From Streptomyces profundus (GTDB lineage Bacteria > Actinomycetota > Actinomycetes > Streptomycetales > Streptomycetaceae): DNA of 64,000 bases. Positions 26,031 to 34,452 of the stretch are shown here, one piece after another. The stretch lies in NCBI RefSeq assembly GCF_020740535.1, contig NZ_CP082362.1, forward strand, positions 5,825,501-5,889,500, read 5' to 3'. The notes under the pieces are model-generated. The model searched no databases, was not told the DNA's origin, and saw only the letters and a list, made by a program, of their open reading frames with translations. Numbering within the stretch: the first letter of the stretch is position 1; each line of letters starts with the position of its first letter. The translations under genes were made by a program, and so were the position numbers.

Positions 26031-27302
26031 GTGGTAGACGGAGCGTCATCCCCGTGCCCGGCCCGGCGCGGCTCCCCGGAGTCGCCCGGCGCGACACCGC
26101 CCGAGGGCGGCGCACCGACGGAGGCGCCACGCGCCTATCCCTTCGGGGACACCACCGATCTGGCGCCGCATCCCGACTATGCCGCGCTCCGGGAGGGCCC
26201 GCCCATCCGGGTGCGGCTGCCGTACGGCGAGCCGTGCTGGCTGGCCACCGGCCACGAGGAGGTGCGCATGGCGCTGACGGACCCCCGGTTCAGCGTCGCC
26301 GAGGCGATGGGCCGGGACCACCCCCGGATGCGCCCGCTGGCCAGGACGGGCGGCGGCATGGTGGCGCTGGACCCGCCCGAGCAGACGCGGCTGCGTCAGG
26401 TGGTCAGCCGCCGGTTCGCCGCCCGCCGGGTGGAGCGGATGAGCGAGCACACCCGCCGGCTGGCCGAGGAGCAGCTGGCGGTGTTATCGGCCGCTCCCCA
26501 ACCCGCCGACTTCGTCGCGCTGTTCGCCACCCCGCTGGCGATCCGGGTCAGCTGCGATCTGCTCGGGCTGCCGGAGGACGGGCGGCGCCGGTTCAGCGAC
26601 TGGGCGGGCGCCGTGCTCTCCTATGTCGCCAGGGACGAGGAGGTGGCCAGCCGGACGGTGGCCTTCCGGGGCTATGTCGCGGAGCTCGCCGCGCGCCGCC
26701 AGGCCGAGCCGCGCGACGATCTGCTCACGGATCTGGTCCGGGCGCGGGACACCGGCAGGATTCGGGAGGGCGAGCTGTTCGCGATCGCCGCCGAACTGCT
26801 CAACGCCGGATTCGAGTCCACCGCCTGCCAGTTGGCCAACATGTGCTATCTGCTGGCGGTGCGCCCCGAGGTGGCCGAGCTCCTGCGCGGGCGCCCGGAG
26901 CTGATCCCCGGCGCCGTGGAGGAGATGCTGCGCTTCGTCCCGCTGATCCTGGGCTCCACGCTGCCCCGCTATGCGACCGAGGACGTCGTCCTCGGCTCCA
27001 CCCCGATCAGCGCGGGATCGCCGGTGGTGGTGGATCTGTCGGCGGCCAACCGGGACGGGCGGGTCTTCGCCGACCCCGACACCCTCCGTCCCGAGTCCAC
27101 GGAGGCGTCCCGCCATCTGGCCTTCGGCGCCGGCGCGCACTACTGCCTGGGCGCGCATCTGGCGCGGCAGGAGCTGCGGATCGGCCTGGAGCTGATGGTC
27201 ACCCGGCTGCCCGCGCTGCGCCTGGCCGTCCCACGGGAGGAGGTGCCCTGGCGCACCGGCTCCCTGCTGGCCGGGCCCAGGGAGCTGCCGGTGGCCTGGT
27301 GA
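26031..27302 (+). CDS. Cytochrome P450 with a TTA codon
   Basis: 423 residues from GTG 26031, with AAGGAGG 10 bases upstream. P450 signatures are the I-helix IAAELLNAGFESTACQLAN (the acid-alcohol pair appears as E-S/T), the ExxR motif EEMLR, and the heme loop FGAGAHYCLGAHLAR with the cysteine ligand near residue 372. It is a soluble class I bacterial P450 needing ferredoxin and reductase, neither of which is adjacent. Codon 152 (26484-26486) is TTA, suggesting bldA-dependent, late expression. Substrate unknown. Confidence 0.93.
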   Translation: MVDGASSPCPARRGSPESPGATPPEGGAPTEAPRAYPFGDTTDLAPHPDYAALREGPPIRVRLPYGEPCWLATGHEEVRMALTDPRFSVAEAMGRDHPRMRPLARTGGGMVALDPPEQTRLRQVVSRRFAARRVERMSEHTRRLAEEQLAVLSAAPQPADFVALFATPLAIRVSCDLLGLPEDGRRRFSDWAGAVLSYVARDEEVASRTVAFRGYVAELAARRQAEPRDDLLTDLVRARDTGRIREGELFAIAAELLNAGFESTACQLANMCYLLAVRPEVAELLRGRPELIPGAVEEMLRFVPLILGSTLPRYATEDVVLGSTPISAGSPVVVDLSAANRDGRVFADPDTLRPESTEASRHLAFGAGAHYCLGAHLARQELRIGLELMVTRLPALRLAVPREEVPWRTGSLLAGPRELPVAW

Positions 27303-27345
27303 GCCCCCCGGCCCCGAGGGGGAGCGCGGCGGAAGGCCCGCGCGC

Positions 27346-28200
27346 TCAGGGCGCGAGCCCGTACACCCGGCGCGCCGTGTCGCCGAACACGTCGGCGCGT
27401 TCGTCCGCCGTCAGCCGCGCGGTCAACTCCGCTGCGGCGTCGACCACGTCTCCGTAGGAGGCGGCGGCGAGACAGACCGGCCAGTCGGAGCCGAACAGCA
27501 GTCGGCGTGGGCCGAACGCGTCGAGCGCCACCTCCGCGTAGGGGCGCAGCCGCTCCGTCGTCCACCCCGCCCCGCCGGCCTCGGTGACCAGCCCGGACAG
27601 CTTGCAGCTGACGTTCGGTTCCGCCGCGAGCCGCCGCAGGTCCCCGGCCCAGGGGAGCAGCTCGCCCGAGGCGATCGGCGGCTTGGCCAGATGGTCCAGG
27701 ACGAACCGCAGTCCCGGCAGCGCCCGCACCGCCTCGATGGCGGCGGGGAGTTGGTGCGGCAGCACCAGCAGGTCATAGACCAGGCCCGCCTCCGCCACCG
27801 CGGCGAGGCCGGCGCGCACGCCGGGGCCGGCCAGCCAGGCGGGGTCGCGCTCGCCCTGCACCAGATGGCGGACGCCGACCAGCCGATCGCCCCCCGGCCC
27901 GGCACGCAGTGCGGCGATCGCCTCGGCGACCGCGCCGCCGCCCGCCGTCAGATCCACCCAGCCGACCACCCCCTGGACCAGCGGATCAGCGGCGGCCAGC
28001 GCCAGGAACTCGCGGGTCTCGGCCACGCTGGGCAGCACCTGCACCAACACCGTGCCGACGACGCCCGCCTCGGTGGCCGTGGGCGTCAACTCCCGCATGT
28101 CGAAGGTGCGGTGCAGCTTTGGCAGCCCGGCATCGAGCAGCCATGGCTGGGGGCGGCGGGACAGATCCCAGATGTGGTGGTGCGCGTCGATCCGCCTCAT
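27346..28200 (-). CDS. Amidohydrolase-family lactonase, probable L-fuconolactonase
   Basis: 284 residues. The amidohydrolase 2 pattern is clear: MRRIDAHHHIWD at the N-terminus, RFVLDHLAKPPI, and LLFGSDWPVC near the C-terminus (metal-binding aspartate). In the L-fucose/L-rhamnose oxidative pathways such enzymes open the 1,5-lactone formed by the sugar dehydrogenase. The start ATG overlaps the stop of the upstream aldo/keto reductase (ATGA at 28197-28200). The specific sugar is inferred from the neighbouring L-fuconate dehydratase-like gene. Confidence 0.82.
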   Translation of the reverse strand: MRRIDAHHHIWDLSRRPQPWLLDAGLPKLHRTFDMRELTPTATEAGVVGTVLVQVLPSVAETREFLALAAADPLVQGVVGWVDLTAGGGAVAEAIAALRAGPGGDRLVGVRHLVQGERDPAWLAGPGVRAGLAAVAEAGLVYDLLVLPHQLPAAIEAVRALPGLRFVLDHLAKPPIASGELLPWAGDLRRLAAEPNVSCKLSGLVTEAGGAGWTTERLRPYAEVALDAFGPRRLLFGSDWPVCLAAASYGDVVDAAAELTARLTADERADVFGDTARRVYGLAP

Positions 28201-29180
28201 GCCCGGCCCTCCTCGTCGTCAGGGGCCAACGCGTCCAGCGCGCGCCAGAGCTCCTCGGGGATCTCGGCGGCGGCGTGCGCGGCGTTCTCCGTCACCTCGC
28301 GGGCGTTGCGCGCCCCCAGCACCACCCCGCTGACCGCTGGATGCCGCCAGGGGAACTGGATCGCGGCGGCCGGCAGCGCCACCCCGAACGCGGCGCAGAC
28401 CTCCGCGAGTCGCCGCGCCCGGCGTAGCACCGGCTCGGGCGCCGGCGCGTAGTCGAAGGTCGCGCCGGGGCGCGGGTCGGCCAGCAGCCCGCTGTTGAAC
28501 ACGCCCCCCACCAACACCCCCGTGCCCCGGGCGAGGCAGGCCGGCAGCAGCTCGCCGGCGGCCCGCCGGTCGAGCAGCGAGTAACGCCCGGCGACCAGCA
28601 CACAGTCGAGGTCGGCGTCGGTGACGAAACGGGTGAGCAGCTCCGTCTGGTTCATCCCGGCGCCGATGGCCCGCACCACGCCCTGCGCGCGCAGCTCGGC
28701 GAGCGCCGGATACGCCTCGTTCAGGGCCTGCTCGCCGTGGTCGTCCGGGTCGTGCAGCAGCACCAGGTCGAAGGCGTCGAGCCCGGAGCGCTCCAGGCTC
28801 TCCTCCAGGGAGGCCCGCACGCCGGCGGCGCTGAAGTCCCACACCCGGGTCAGATCCGTCGGCACGCCGTGGAACCCGTCGGTGCCTGGTGGCGAGAAGC
28901 CGGGCCGCAGCAGCCGGCCGACCTTCGTCGAGACCACCACGTCGGCGCGGGGCCGATCCCGCAGGAACGCGCCGAGGCGTCGCTCGGAGACGCCGAGTCC
29001 GTAGTGCGGCGCGGTGTCGAAGGTGCGGACGCCCGCGTCCCAGGCGGCGGTCAGCGTCTCCTCGGCCGCCGCCTCCGAGACCGGGGTGAAGAGGCCGGCC
29101 AGCGGCGCCGTGCCCAGGGCGAGCCGGCCGACGGTGACGCCCGAGCCGCCGAGCGGGGCGCGCCCGCCGGCGGCCTTCAT
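28197..29180 (-). CDS. Aldo/keto reductase, probable L-fucose (aldose) 1-dehydrogenase
   Basis: 327 residues. AKR motifs: LALGTAPLAGLF, VRTFDTAPHYGLGVSERRLGAFL (catalytic Asp/Tyr), STKVGRLL (Lys), LVLLHDPDDH, and VVLGARNAREVTENA. The HYGLG and long FTPVSE insertion match the bacterial D-threo-aldose/L-fucose dehydrogenase group, which oxidises the sugar to its lactone with NAD(P). It is coupled to the lactonase gene by a four-base overlap. Confidence 0.85.
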   Translation of the reverse strand: MKAAGGRAPLGGSGVTVGRLALGTAPLAGLFTPVSEAAAEETLTAAWDAGVRTFDTAPHYGLGVSERRLGAFLRDRPRADVVVSTKVGRLLRPGFSPPGTDGFHGVPTDLTRVWDFSAAGVRASLEESLERSGLDAFDLVLLHDPDDHGEQALNEAYPALAELRAQGVVRAIGAGMNQTELLTRFVTDADLDCVLVAGRYSLLDRRAAGELLPACLARGTGVLVGGVFNSGLLADPRPGATFDYAPAPEPVLRRARRLAEVCAAFGVALPAAAIQFPWRHPAVSGVVLGARNAREVTENAAHAAAEIPEELWRALDALAPDDEEGRA

Positions 29181-29225
29181 CGGGGTGCCCCGGCGCGCAC
29201 GCCCGGCGTGTGCGCCGGGGCAGCG

Positions 29226-30008
29226 TCAGCGGGTGCCGCCCGCTCGGTCGTCGGCGGGCGTGGGATCCGACAGGGGATCGGCTTCGTCGGCATGGCTCTC
29301 CTCGCTCGGGGCCGCGTCCAGGTCCCGTTGGATTTCCAGATGGCGTCGCAGCCAGTGCTCGGTGCTGCTCACATGCACCAGCGCCGTGGCCTGGGCCAGC
29401 GAAGCGTCCCCGTCGGCGAGCGCGTGATAGATCGCCTCGTGCTCGGCGAGGGTGCGCTCCGAGGCGTGCTCGTCCACCAGCGCGCGCCAGATCCGGCCGC
29501 GCAGGGTGCGCCCCGAGATGCCGTCCAGCAGCGAGATCAGCGTCTCGTTGCCGGTGGCGGCCAACACCGCCCGGTGGAACGCCGCGTCGTGGTGGACCAG
29601 CAACTCGACATCGTCGCGGGCGGCCCGCATCGCGTCCAGCTCGTCGGCCACCACGGCCAGCGCCTCCGGCGTCATCCGCCGGGCGGCGAGACCGGTCGCC
29701 ACGGGCTCGAACAGCCTTCGGGTCTCGGTGAGTTCGAGCAGGGTCTCGCCGTGCAGCAGCTCGACGGCGACCGCGAGGCCCTCAAGCAGCAGGCTCGGCT
29801 GGAGGCTGGTCACATAGGTGCCGTCGCCGCGCCGGATCTCCAGGACCCGGGCGACCACCAACGCCTTGACCGCCTCCCGCATCAGATTGCGGGAGAGACC
29901 CAGCTCCGCCGCAAGCTGCTGCTCGGGCGGCAGCTTGGCGCCCGGGGGCAGCGCGCCCGTCTGGATCAGCTCTCGGATACGGACGATGGCGTTGTCGGTC
30001 AGCGACAT
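29226..30008 (-). CDS. GntR-family regulator, FadR subfamily (FCD domain)
   Basis: 260 residues from ATG 30008, with GAGGTGG 6 bases upstream. The winged helix is LPPGAKLPPEQQLAAELGLSRNLMREAVKAL at about residues 20-55. The C-terminal FCD effector domain contains HHDAAFHRAVLAATGNETL and HEAIYHALADGD, which carry the metal-binding residues typical of the subfamily. It is divergent from the fuconate dehydratase gene and probably represses both arms of the sugar cluster, responding to a sugar acid. Confidence 0.88.
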   Translation of the reverse strand: MSLTDNAIVRIRELIQTGALPPGAKLPPEQQLAAELGLSRNLMREAVKALVVARVLEIRRGDGTYVTSLQPSLLLEGLAVAVELLHGETLLELTETRRLFEPVATGLAARRMTPEALAVVADELDAMRAARDDVELLVHHDAAFHRAVLAATGNETLISLLDGISGRTLRGRIWRALVDEHASERTLAEHEAIYHALADGDASLAQATALVHVSSTEHWLRRHLEIQRDLDAAPSEESHADEADPLSDPTPADDRAGGTR

Positions 30009-30068
30009 CTGGTCCACCTCGGTGCGGGCCGTGGAGAGCGGGGCCTGGGGATGCAGGACCCTAACAGA

Positions 30069-30081
30069 AAGATCCTATCTT
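30069..30081. promoter_or_regulatory. Inverted repeat, candidate GntR operator of the sugar cluster
   Basis: AAGAT-CCT-ATCTT is a perfect palindrome in the divergent gap, 60 bp from the GntR start. A related CTATCAATAG lies at 30180-30189 nearer the fuconate dehydratase gene. Both are AT-rich islands in GC-rich DNA. Confidence 0.4.
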
Positions 30082-30297
30082 CGGGGAGGGGGTGTGATCT
30101 CCGGTCCCCCGGTGAACTGTCAACCACCCCAATAACCTGTGGTTTTGTTGCGAGGGCTGGACGCGGACGGCGCTCGGGCCTATCAATAGATCCCATGTCT
30201 CGGGGTTTCGTCGGGCGGCGCTGACAGCTCTGCGCGGTGTCGCCGGCCGCCTCCCCGAGGCTCCGACGCCCACCTCCGAACAGCCCCGGCAGGCCCC

Positions 30298-31599
30298 ATG
30301 ACTGAGCAGATCACCGCGCTCGACGTGTCCGACGTCAGATTCCCGACCTCCCGCCAGCTCGACGGTTCCGACGCGATGAACCCCGAGCCCGACTACTCCG
30401 CCACCTATGTCACCGTCCGCACCAGCGGCGGCGCCGAGGGCCATGGCCTGGCCTTCACCATCGGCCGGGGCAACGAGGTCCAGGCCGAGGCCGTGCGGGC
30501 GCTCGCCCCGCTGGTCGTCGGCCTGCCGGTGGCCGATCTCCTCGCCGACATCGGCGCGTTCTCCCGCCGCCTCACCGGCGACGGCCAACTGCGTTGGCTC
30601 GGGCCGGCCAAGGGCGTGATCCACATGGCCGCCGCCGCCGTCGACAACGCCGTCTGGGATCTGGCGGGGCGGCTGGCCGGCAAGCCGGTGTGGCGGCTGC
30701 TCGCCGAGATGACCCCCGAACAGCTCGTCGACCTGGTGGACTTCCGCTATCTGCGGGACGCCCTCACCCGCGACGAGGCCCTCGCGATCCTGCGGGCCGC
30801 CGAACCAGGCCGCGCCGAACGCACCGCGCTGCTGCTCGAATCGGGCTATCCCGCCTACACCACCAGCCCCGGCTGGCTCGGCTACACCGACGACAAGCTG
30901 GTCCGCCTCGCCAAGGAGGCGGTCGCCGACGGCTTCACCCAGATCAAGCTCAAGGTGGGCGCCGATCCGGAGGCCGACCTGCGGCGCGTCCGCCTGGCCA
31001 GGGAGGCGGTCGGCCCCGACATCAGGATCGCGATCGACGCCAACCAGGCGTGGGGCGTCGAGGAGGCCATCGAACGGCTGCGCCCGCTGGCGCCGCACGC
31101 GCCCTACTGGATCGAGGAGCCGACCTCGCCGGACGACATCCTCGGCCACGCCGCGATCCGGCACGCGGTCGCCCCCATCCGGGTGGCCACCGGCGAACAC
31201 TGCCAGAACCAGGTGATGTTCAAGCAACTGCTCCAAGCCGAGGCCATCGACGTGTTGCAGATCGACGCCAGCCGCGTCGCCGGCGTCACGGAGAACGTCG
31301 CCATCCTGCTGCTGGCCGCCAGGTTCGGCGTCCCGGTCTGCCCGCACGCCGGCGGCGTGGGGCTCTGCGAGATGGTGCAGCACCTCGCCATGTTCGACTA
31401 TGTGGCGGTGAGCGGCAGCACCGAGGACCGGGTGATCGAGTATGTCGACCATCTGCACGAGCACTTCACCGAGCCGGTCGAGGTGCGGGCCGGCCGCTAC
31501 ACCGCGCCGCTGGCCCCCGGGCTCGGCGCCCGGCTGCGGCCCGAGTCCGTCGCCGCCCACCGCTATCCGGACGGCCCGGTCTGGCGGGCCGACGCGTGA
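30298..31599 (+). CDS. Enolase-superfamily dehydratase, L-fuconate dehydratase
   Basis: 433 residues, near the usual length of L-fuconate dehydratase. The start region [24 protein letters not shown] is characteristic of FucD. Catalytic elements visible are [12 protein letters not shown] (Lys), [13 protein letters not shown] (metal Asp), [16 protein letters not shown] (metal Glu), TGEHCQNQ and [15 protein letters not shown] (His). The enzyme removes water from L-fuconate to give 2-keto-3-deoxy-L-fuconate. The divergent GntR gene and downstream SDR gene complete the operon context. Confidence 0.93.
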   Translation: MTEQITALDVSDVRFPTSRQLDGSDAMNPEPDYSATYVTVRTSGGAEGHGLAFTIGRGNEVQAEAVRALAPLVVGLPVADLLADIGAFSRRLTGDGQLRWLGPAKGVIHMAAAAVDNAVWDLAGRLAGKPVWRLLAEMTPEQLVDLVDFRYLRDALTRDEALAILRAAEPGRAERTALLLESGYPAYTTSPGWLGYTDDKLVRLAKEAVADGFTQIKLKVGADPEADLRRVRLAREAVGPDIRIAIDANQAWGVEEAIERLRPLAPHAPYWIEEPTSPDDILGHAAIRHAVAPIRVATGEHCQNQVMFKQLLQAEAIDVLQIDASRVAGVTENVAILLLAARFGVPVCPHAGGVGLCEMVQHLAMFDYVAVSGSTEDRVIEYVDHLHEHFTEPVEVRAGRYTAPLAPGLGARLRPESVAAHRYPDGPVWRADA

Positions 31600-31621
31600 A
31601 CAAGGGAGCCGTGAAACAGCC

Positions 31622-32404
31622 ATGAACCCCTCCGATCGTCCCGAAGCCCACACTCCGCCAGGGGAGTTCACCGGCCTGACCGCGCTGGTCACCGGCGGTG
31701 CCTCCGGCATCGGCCTGGCCACCGCCACCCTGCTGGCCGCGCGCGGCGCCACCGTCGCCTGCCTCGACCTCGACCCCGACGTGCCGGCGCCGCTGCTCGG
31801 CTTCCGGGCCGATGTGAGCGACGACGCCTCCGTCCGCGCCGCCGTCGCCGACGCCACCGAGGCGCTGGGCGGCCTCGACATCCTGATCAACAACGCGGGC
31901 ATCGGCGCCGCCGGCACCATCGAGGACAACCCGGACGACGAGTGGCACCGGGTGCTCGACGTCAACCTGTTGGGCGTGGTCCGGGTCACCAGGGCCGCGC
32001 TGCCCCGGCTGCGCGCCTCGGACAGCGCGGCCATCGTCAACACCTGTTCCGTCGCCGCGACCACCGGGCTTCCCGACCGGGCGCTCTACTCGGCGACCAA
32101 GGGCGCGCTGCTGGCCCTCACCCGGGCCACCGCGGCGGACCTCGTCCGCGCCGGCATCCGCGTCAACTGCGTCAACCCAGGCACGGTCGACACCCCCTGG
32201 GTGGGGCGGTTGCTGGCGGCGGCGGACGATCCGGCGGCGGAACGGGCGGCGCTGGAGGCGCGCCAACCCACCGGGCGGCTGGTCGCCGCCGAAGAGGTCG
32301 CCGAGGCGATCGCCCAGTTGGCCAGCCCCAGGGCAGGCGCCGTCACCGGCACGGCCGTCGCCGTCGACGGCGGAATGCACAGCCTGCGGCTGCGGCCCCG
32401 CTGA
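31622..32404 (+). CDS. Short-chain dehydrogenase, probable 2-keto-3-deoxy-L-fuconate dehydrogenase
   Basis: 260 residues from ATG 31622, 22 bases after fuconate dehydratase. SDR motifs are TGGASGIGLATATLLAARG (cofactor loop), ILINNAGIGAAG, NTCSVAATTGLP with catalytic Ser, and YSATKGALLAL (Tyr/Lys), with an NAD-preferring Asp in LDLDPDV. In the oxidative L-fucose route an SDR of this type acts on 2-keto-3-deoxy-L-fuconate. That role is inferred from position. Confidence 0.88.
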   Translation: MNPSDRPEAHTPPGEFTGLTALVTGGASGIGLATATLLAARGATVACLDLDPDVPAPLLGFRADVSDDASVRAAVADATEALGGLDILINNAGIGAAGTIEDNPDDEWHRVLDVNLLGVVRVTRAALPRLRASDSAAIVNTCSVAATTGLPDRALYSATKGALLALTRATAADLVRAGIRVNCVNPGTVDTPWVGRLLAAADDPAAERAALEARQPTGRLVAAEEVAEAIAQLASPRAGAVTGTAVAVDGGMHSLRLRPR

Positions 32405-32465
32405 CGGCGCGGCCAGGCCCGAAAACGGCTGGAGCGCGGACGCCCCTCGGTGCTGTCCTGTGGGC

Positions 32466-33230
32466 ATGGTGAACTCGCCGACCGCCGCGCACGTCGCCGT
32501 CAACCAACGACACTGGGACGAGGAACGCGCCGCCGCACACGGCCCGTTGGCCCGTGACCACTGGGCCAGGACGGAGCCGGTCTGGGGCCTGTGGGCCAGC
32601 CCCGAGTCCCAGGTGCGGATGTTCCCCGACGACATCGCCGGTCAGCAGGCGATCGAACTCGGCTGCGGCACCGGCTATGTGTCGGCCTGGCTGGCCAGAG
32701 CCGGTGCCAGACCGATCGGAATCGATCTCTCCACCGCTCAACTCGCCACCGCCAGCGCCCTGCTGACGGAGTTCGGCCTCGACTTCCCGCTGCTGCTCGC
32801 CGACGCCGAGCGGCTCCCGGTGCCGGACGCCACCATGGACCTGGCCATCAGCGACTACGGCGCCTCCCTCTGGTGCGACCCCTACCGCTGGATCCCGGAG
32901 GCGGCCAGGGTGCTCGCCCCCGGCGGACGGTTGGCGTTCAGCCGGCCGTCGCCGCTCTTCGCGGCCTGCAAGCCCGCCGCGGGACAGGCCACGAACCGGC
33001 TGCTCCGCCCGTACTTCACCACCCACCGCACCGACTGGGGCCGGGCCGTCGAGTTCAACCTGCCGCACGGCGCGATGTTCCGGCTGCTGCGGGAGAGCGG
33101 GTTCACGGTGGACGATCTGATCGAGATCCAGGCGCCGAGGCCGGCACACCGCGACTACCCGGAGGTCTCGGCGGACTGGGCCCACGACTGGCCGAGCGAG
33201 GAGATCTGGCAGGCCACCCGCACGGGCTGA
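32466..33230 (+). CDS. Class I SAM-dependent methyltransferase
   Basis: 254 residues. SAM-binding motif I is AIELGCGTGYVSAWLARAGA, followed by the acidic GIDLSTAQ, LLADAERLPVPDATMD and VLAPGGRLAFSRPSPL. It resembles UbiE/small-molecule methyltransferases (Methyltransf_11). The start is ATG 32466, with GTG 32460 in frame. It is transcribed in the same direction as the fucose operon but probably separately. Substrate unknown. Confidence 0.88.
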   Translation: MVNSPTAAHVAVNQRHWDEERAAAHGPLARDHWARTEPVWGLWASPESQVRMFPDDIAGQQAIELGCGTGYVSAWLARAGARPIGIDLSTAQLATASALLTEFGLDFPLLLADAERLPVPDATMDLAISDYGASLWCDPYRWIPEAARVLAPGGRLAFSRPSPLFAACKPAAGQATNRLLRPYFTTHRTDWGRAVEFNLPHGAMFRLLRESGFTVDDLIEIQAPRPAHRDYPEVSADWAHDWPSEEIWQATRTG

Positions 33231-33258
33231 TCCGGCTAAGCCCTGAGCGGCCGGGGCG

Positions 33259-33765
33259 TCAGCTCTCCCGCCAACCGAGCTTGATCAGCCGGTTCTTGGC
33301 GTCCTCGGCGACCTCCTGGTCGGCGACGACGTCATAGTGCGCGGCCACGATCCGGCTGCGGGACGCGAAGTCCCGCTGGCCACCGGTCATGGCCTGCCCG
33401 ACGAAGCCGAAAACGGTGCCGAACAGCGCGCCGTAGATCACACCGCTCAGGATCAGCAGCAGCACGCTGGTGCCGCTGTCGGCGAAGAGCGACAACAGAA
33501 GCCCCACCAGCAGGCCGAACCAGGCGCCCGTGCCGGCGCCCGCGATCGCCGCGCGCCCCCTGGTGAGCCGGCCCAACACCGTCTCCACCATCCGCAGATC
33601 CGTCCCCACGATCGCGGTCCGCTCCACGGGGAACTGGTCGTCGGAGAGGAAGTCCACCGCCCGCTGGGCGCCGTCGTAGTCCGGGTAGGAGCCGACCACC
33701 GGGCGTGAGGCGGCGGCGCCGGCCTCCTTCAGAGACACCTGCTGGAAATTCGAGATCCGGGACAT
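33259..33765 (-). CDS. General-stress (YflT-like) membrane protein
   Basis: 168 residues from ATG 33765 after AAGGAAG. The first 60 residues (PVVGSYPDYDGAQRAVDFLSDDQFPVERTAIVG) match the heat-induced/general-stress YflT domain. Two glycine-rich membrane segments follow (AGTGAWFGLLVGLLLSLFA and LLLILSGVIYGALFGTVFGFV), and a C-terminal cytoplasmic tail with HYDVVADQEVAEDAKNRL. Such proteins are frequently sigmaB-type stress genes in actinomycetes; the exact function is not known. Confidence 0.85.
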   Translation of the reverse strand: MSRISNFQQVSLKEAGAAASRPVVGSYPDYDGAQRAVDFLSDDQFPVERTAIVGTDLRMVETVLGRLTRGRAAIAGAGTGAWFGLLVGLLLSLFADSGTSVLLLILSGVIYGALFGTVFGFVGQAMTGGQRDFASRSRIVAAHYDVVADQEVAEDAKNRLIKLGWRES

Positions 33766-33893
33766 CGCGCGGCTTCCTTTCGCTCCGTCCCCCAGGTCGC
33801 TCCGCTGCCTCCCCTCAGCCCAGGGTGCGCCCCGGCGCGTCCCCCCGCAAACGCGCCGGCGCGCACCACCTCCCCGCCTGAGTGCCCAGCTCC

Positions 33894-34325
33894 TCAGCCC
33901 TCGGTGGGCAGCTCGTACGAGAAGCCGTAGGGGGTCGATGTCATCCCCGGCCGGTGGACAAAGCTTCCGCTTCCCGTCAGCCCGGTCAGCGCGCCGGTGC
34001 CGGAACCAGGCACCACCGTGAACGCGCACTCCACCACGCCCGCCGTGTCGAAGCCGCCACGCTCCTCCAGGACGAAGCTCCCCGCGCGCCCCTCCACCTC
34101 GCCGACCACCAGCTCAAGACCGGTGAACCGGCCGGCCGCCCCGTCCGTGTAGGCGATCGTGTACTCACAGCGGGTGTCGGCCGCCACGATCCCACCCGAG
34201 AACGCGTTCCGCACCGAGGCGTGCGCCAGCCTGGGCGTCGTCTCCGTGTCCTCCGCGCCCAGCGAGCGCTCCGCCCAGTCGGCATGGGTGAACTCACCGG
34301 TCAGTGAGACAGGCGACGTGCTCAT
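33894..34325 (-). CDS. DUF3224 domain protein
   Basis: 143 residues starting at ATG 34325. The sequence TGEFTHADWAERSLG, then AHASVRNAFSGGIVAADTRCEYTIAYTDG and GSFVLEERGGFD, is typical of DUF3224, a small beta-barrel related to allene-oxide-cyclase-like folds. Its function is unknown. Divergent from a WYL regulator with a perfect operator between them, so probably its principal target. Confidence 0.88.
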   Translation of the reverse strand: MSTSPVSLTGEFTHADWAERSLGAEDTETTPRLAHASVRNAFSGGIVAADTRCEYTIAYTDGAAGRFTGLELVVGEVEGRAGSFVLEERGGFDTAGVVECAFTVVPGSGTGALTGLTGSGSFVHRPGMTSTPYGFSYELPTEG

Positions 34326-34401
34326 AGTGCTCTCTCTTCCGTGTCCCGCCACCCGCGCGGACCCTCCGAGCGAGGCGGACGAGAGGCACTCTGCTCGCCG
34401 A

Positions 34402-34422
34402 ACCTGACATCTCCTGTCAGGT
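34402..34422. promoter_or_regulatory. Perfect inverted repeat, candidate WYL-regulator operator
   Basis: ACCTGACA and TGTCAGGT are perfect 8-bp arms around TCTCC, 31 bp from the regulator start and 77 bp from the DUF3224 start. Confidence 0.65.
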
Positions 34423-34452
34423 AAGCGGTCGGATGAGCGCATCATGGGCACC

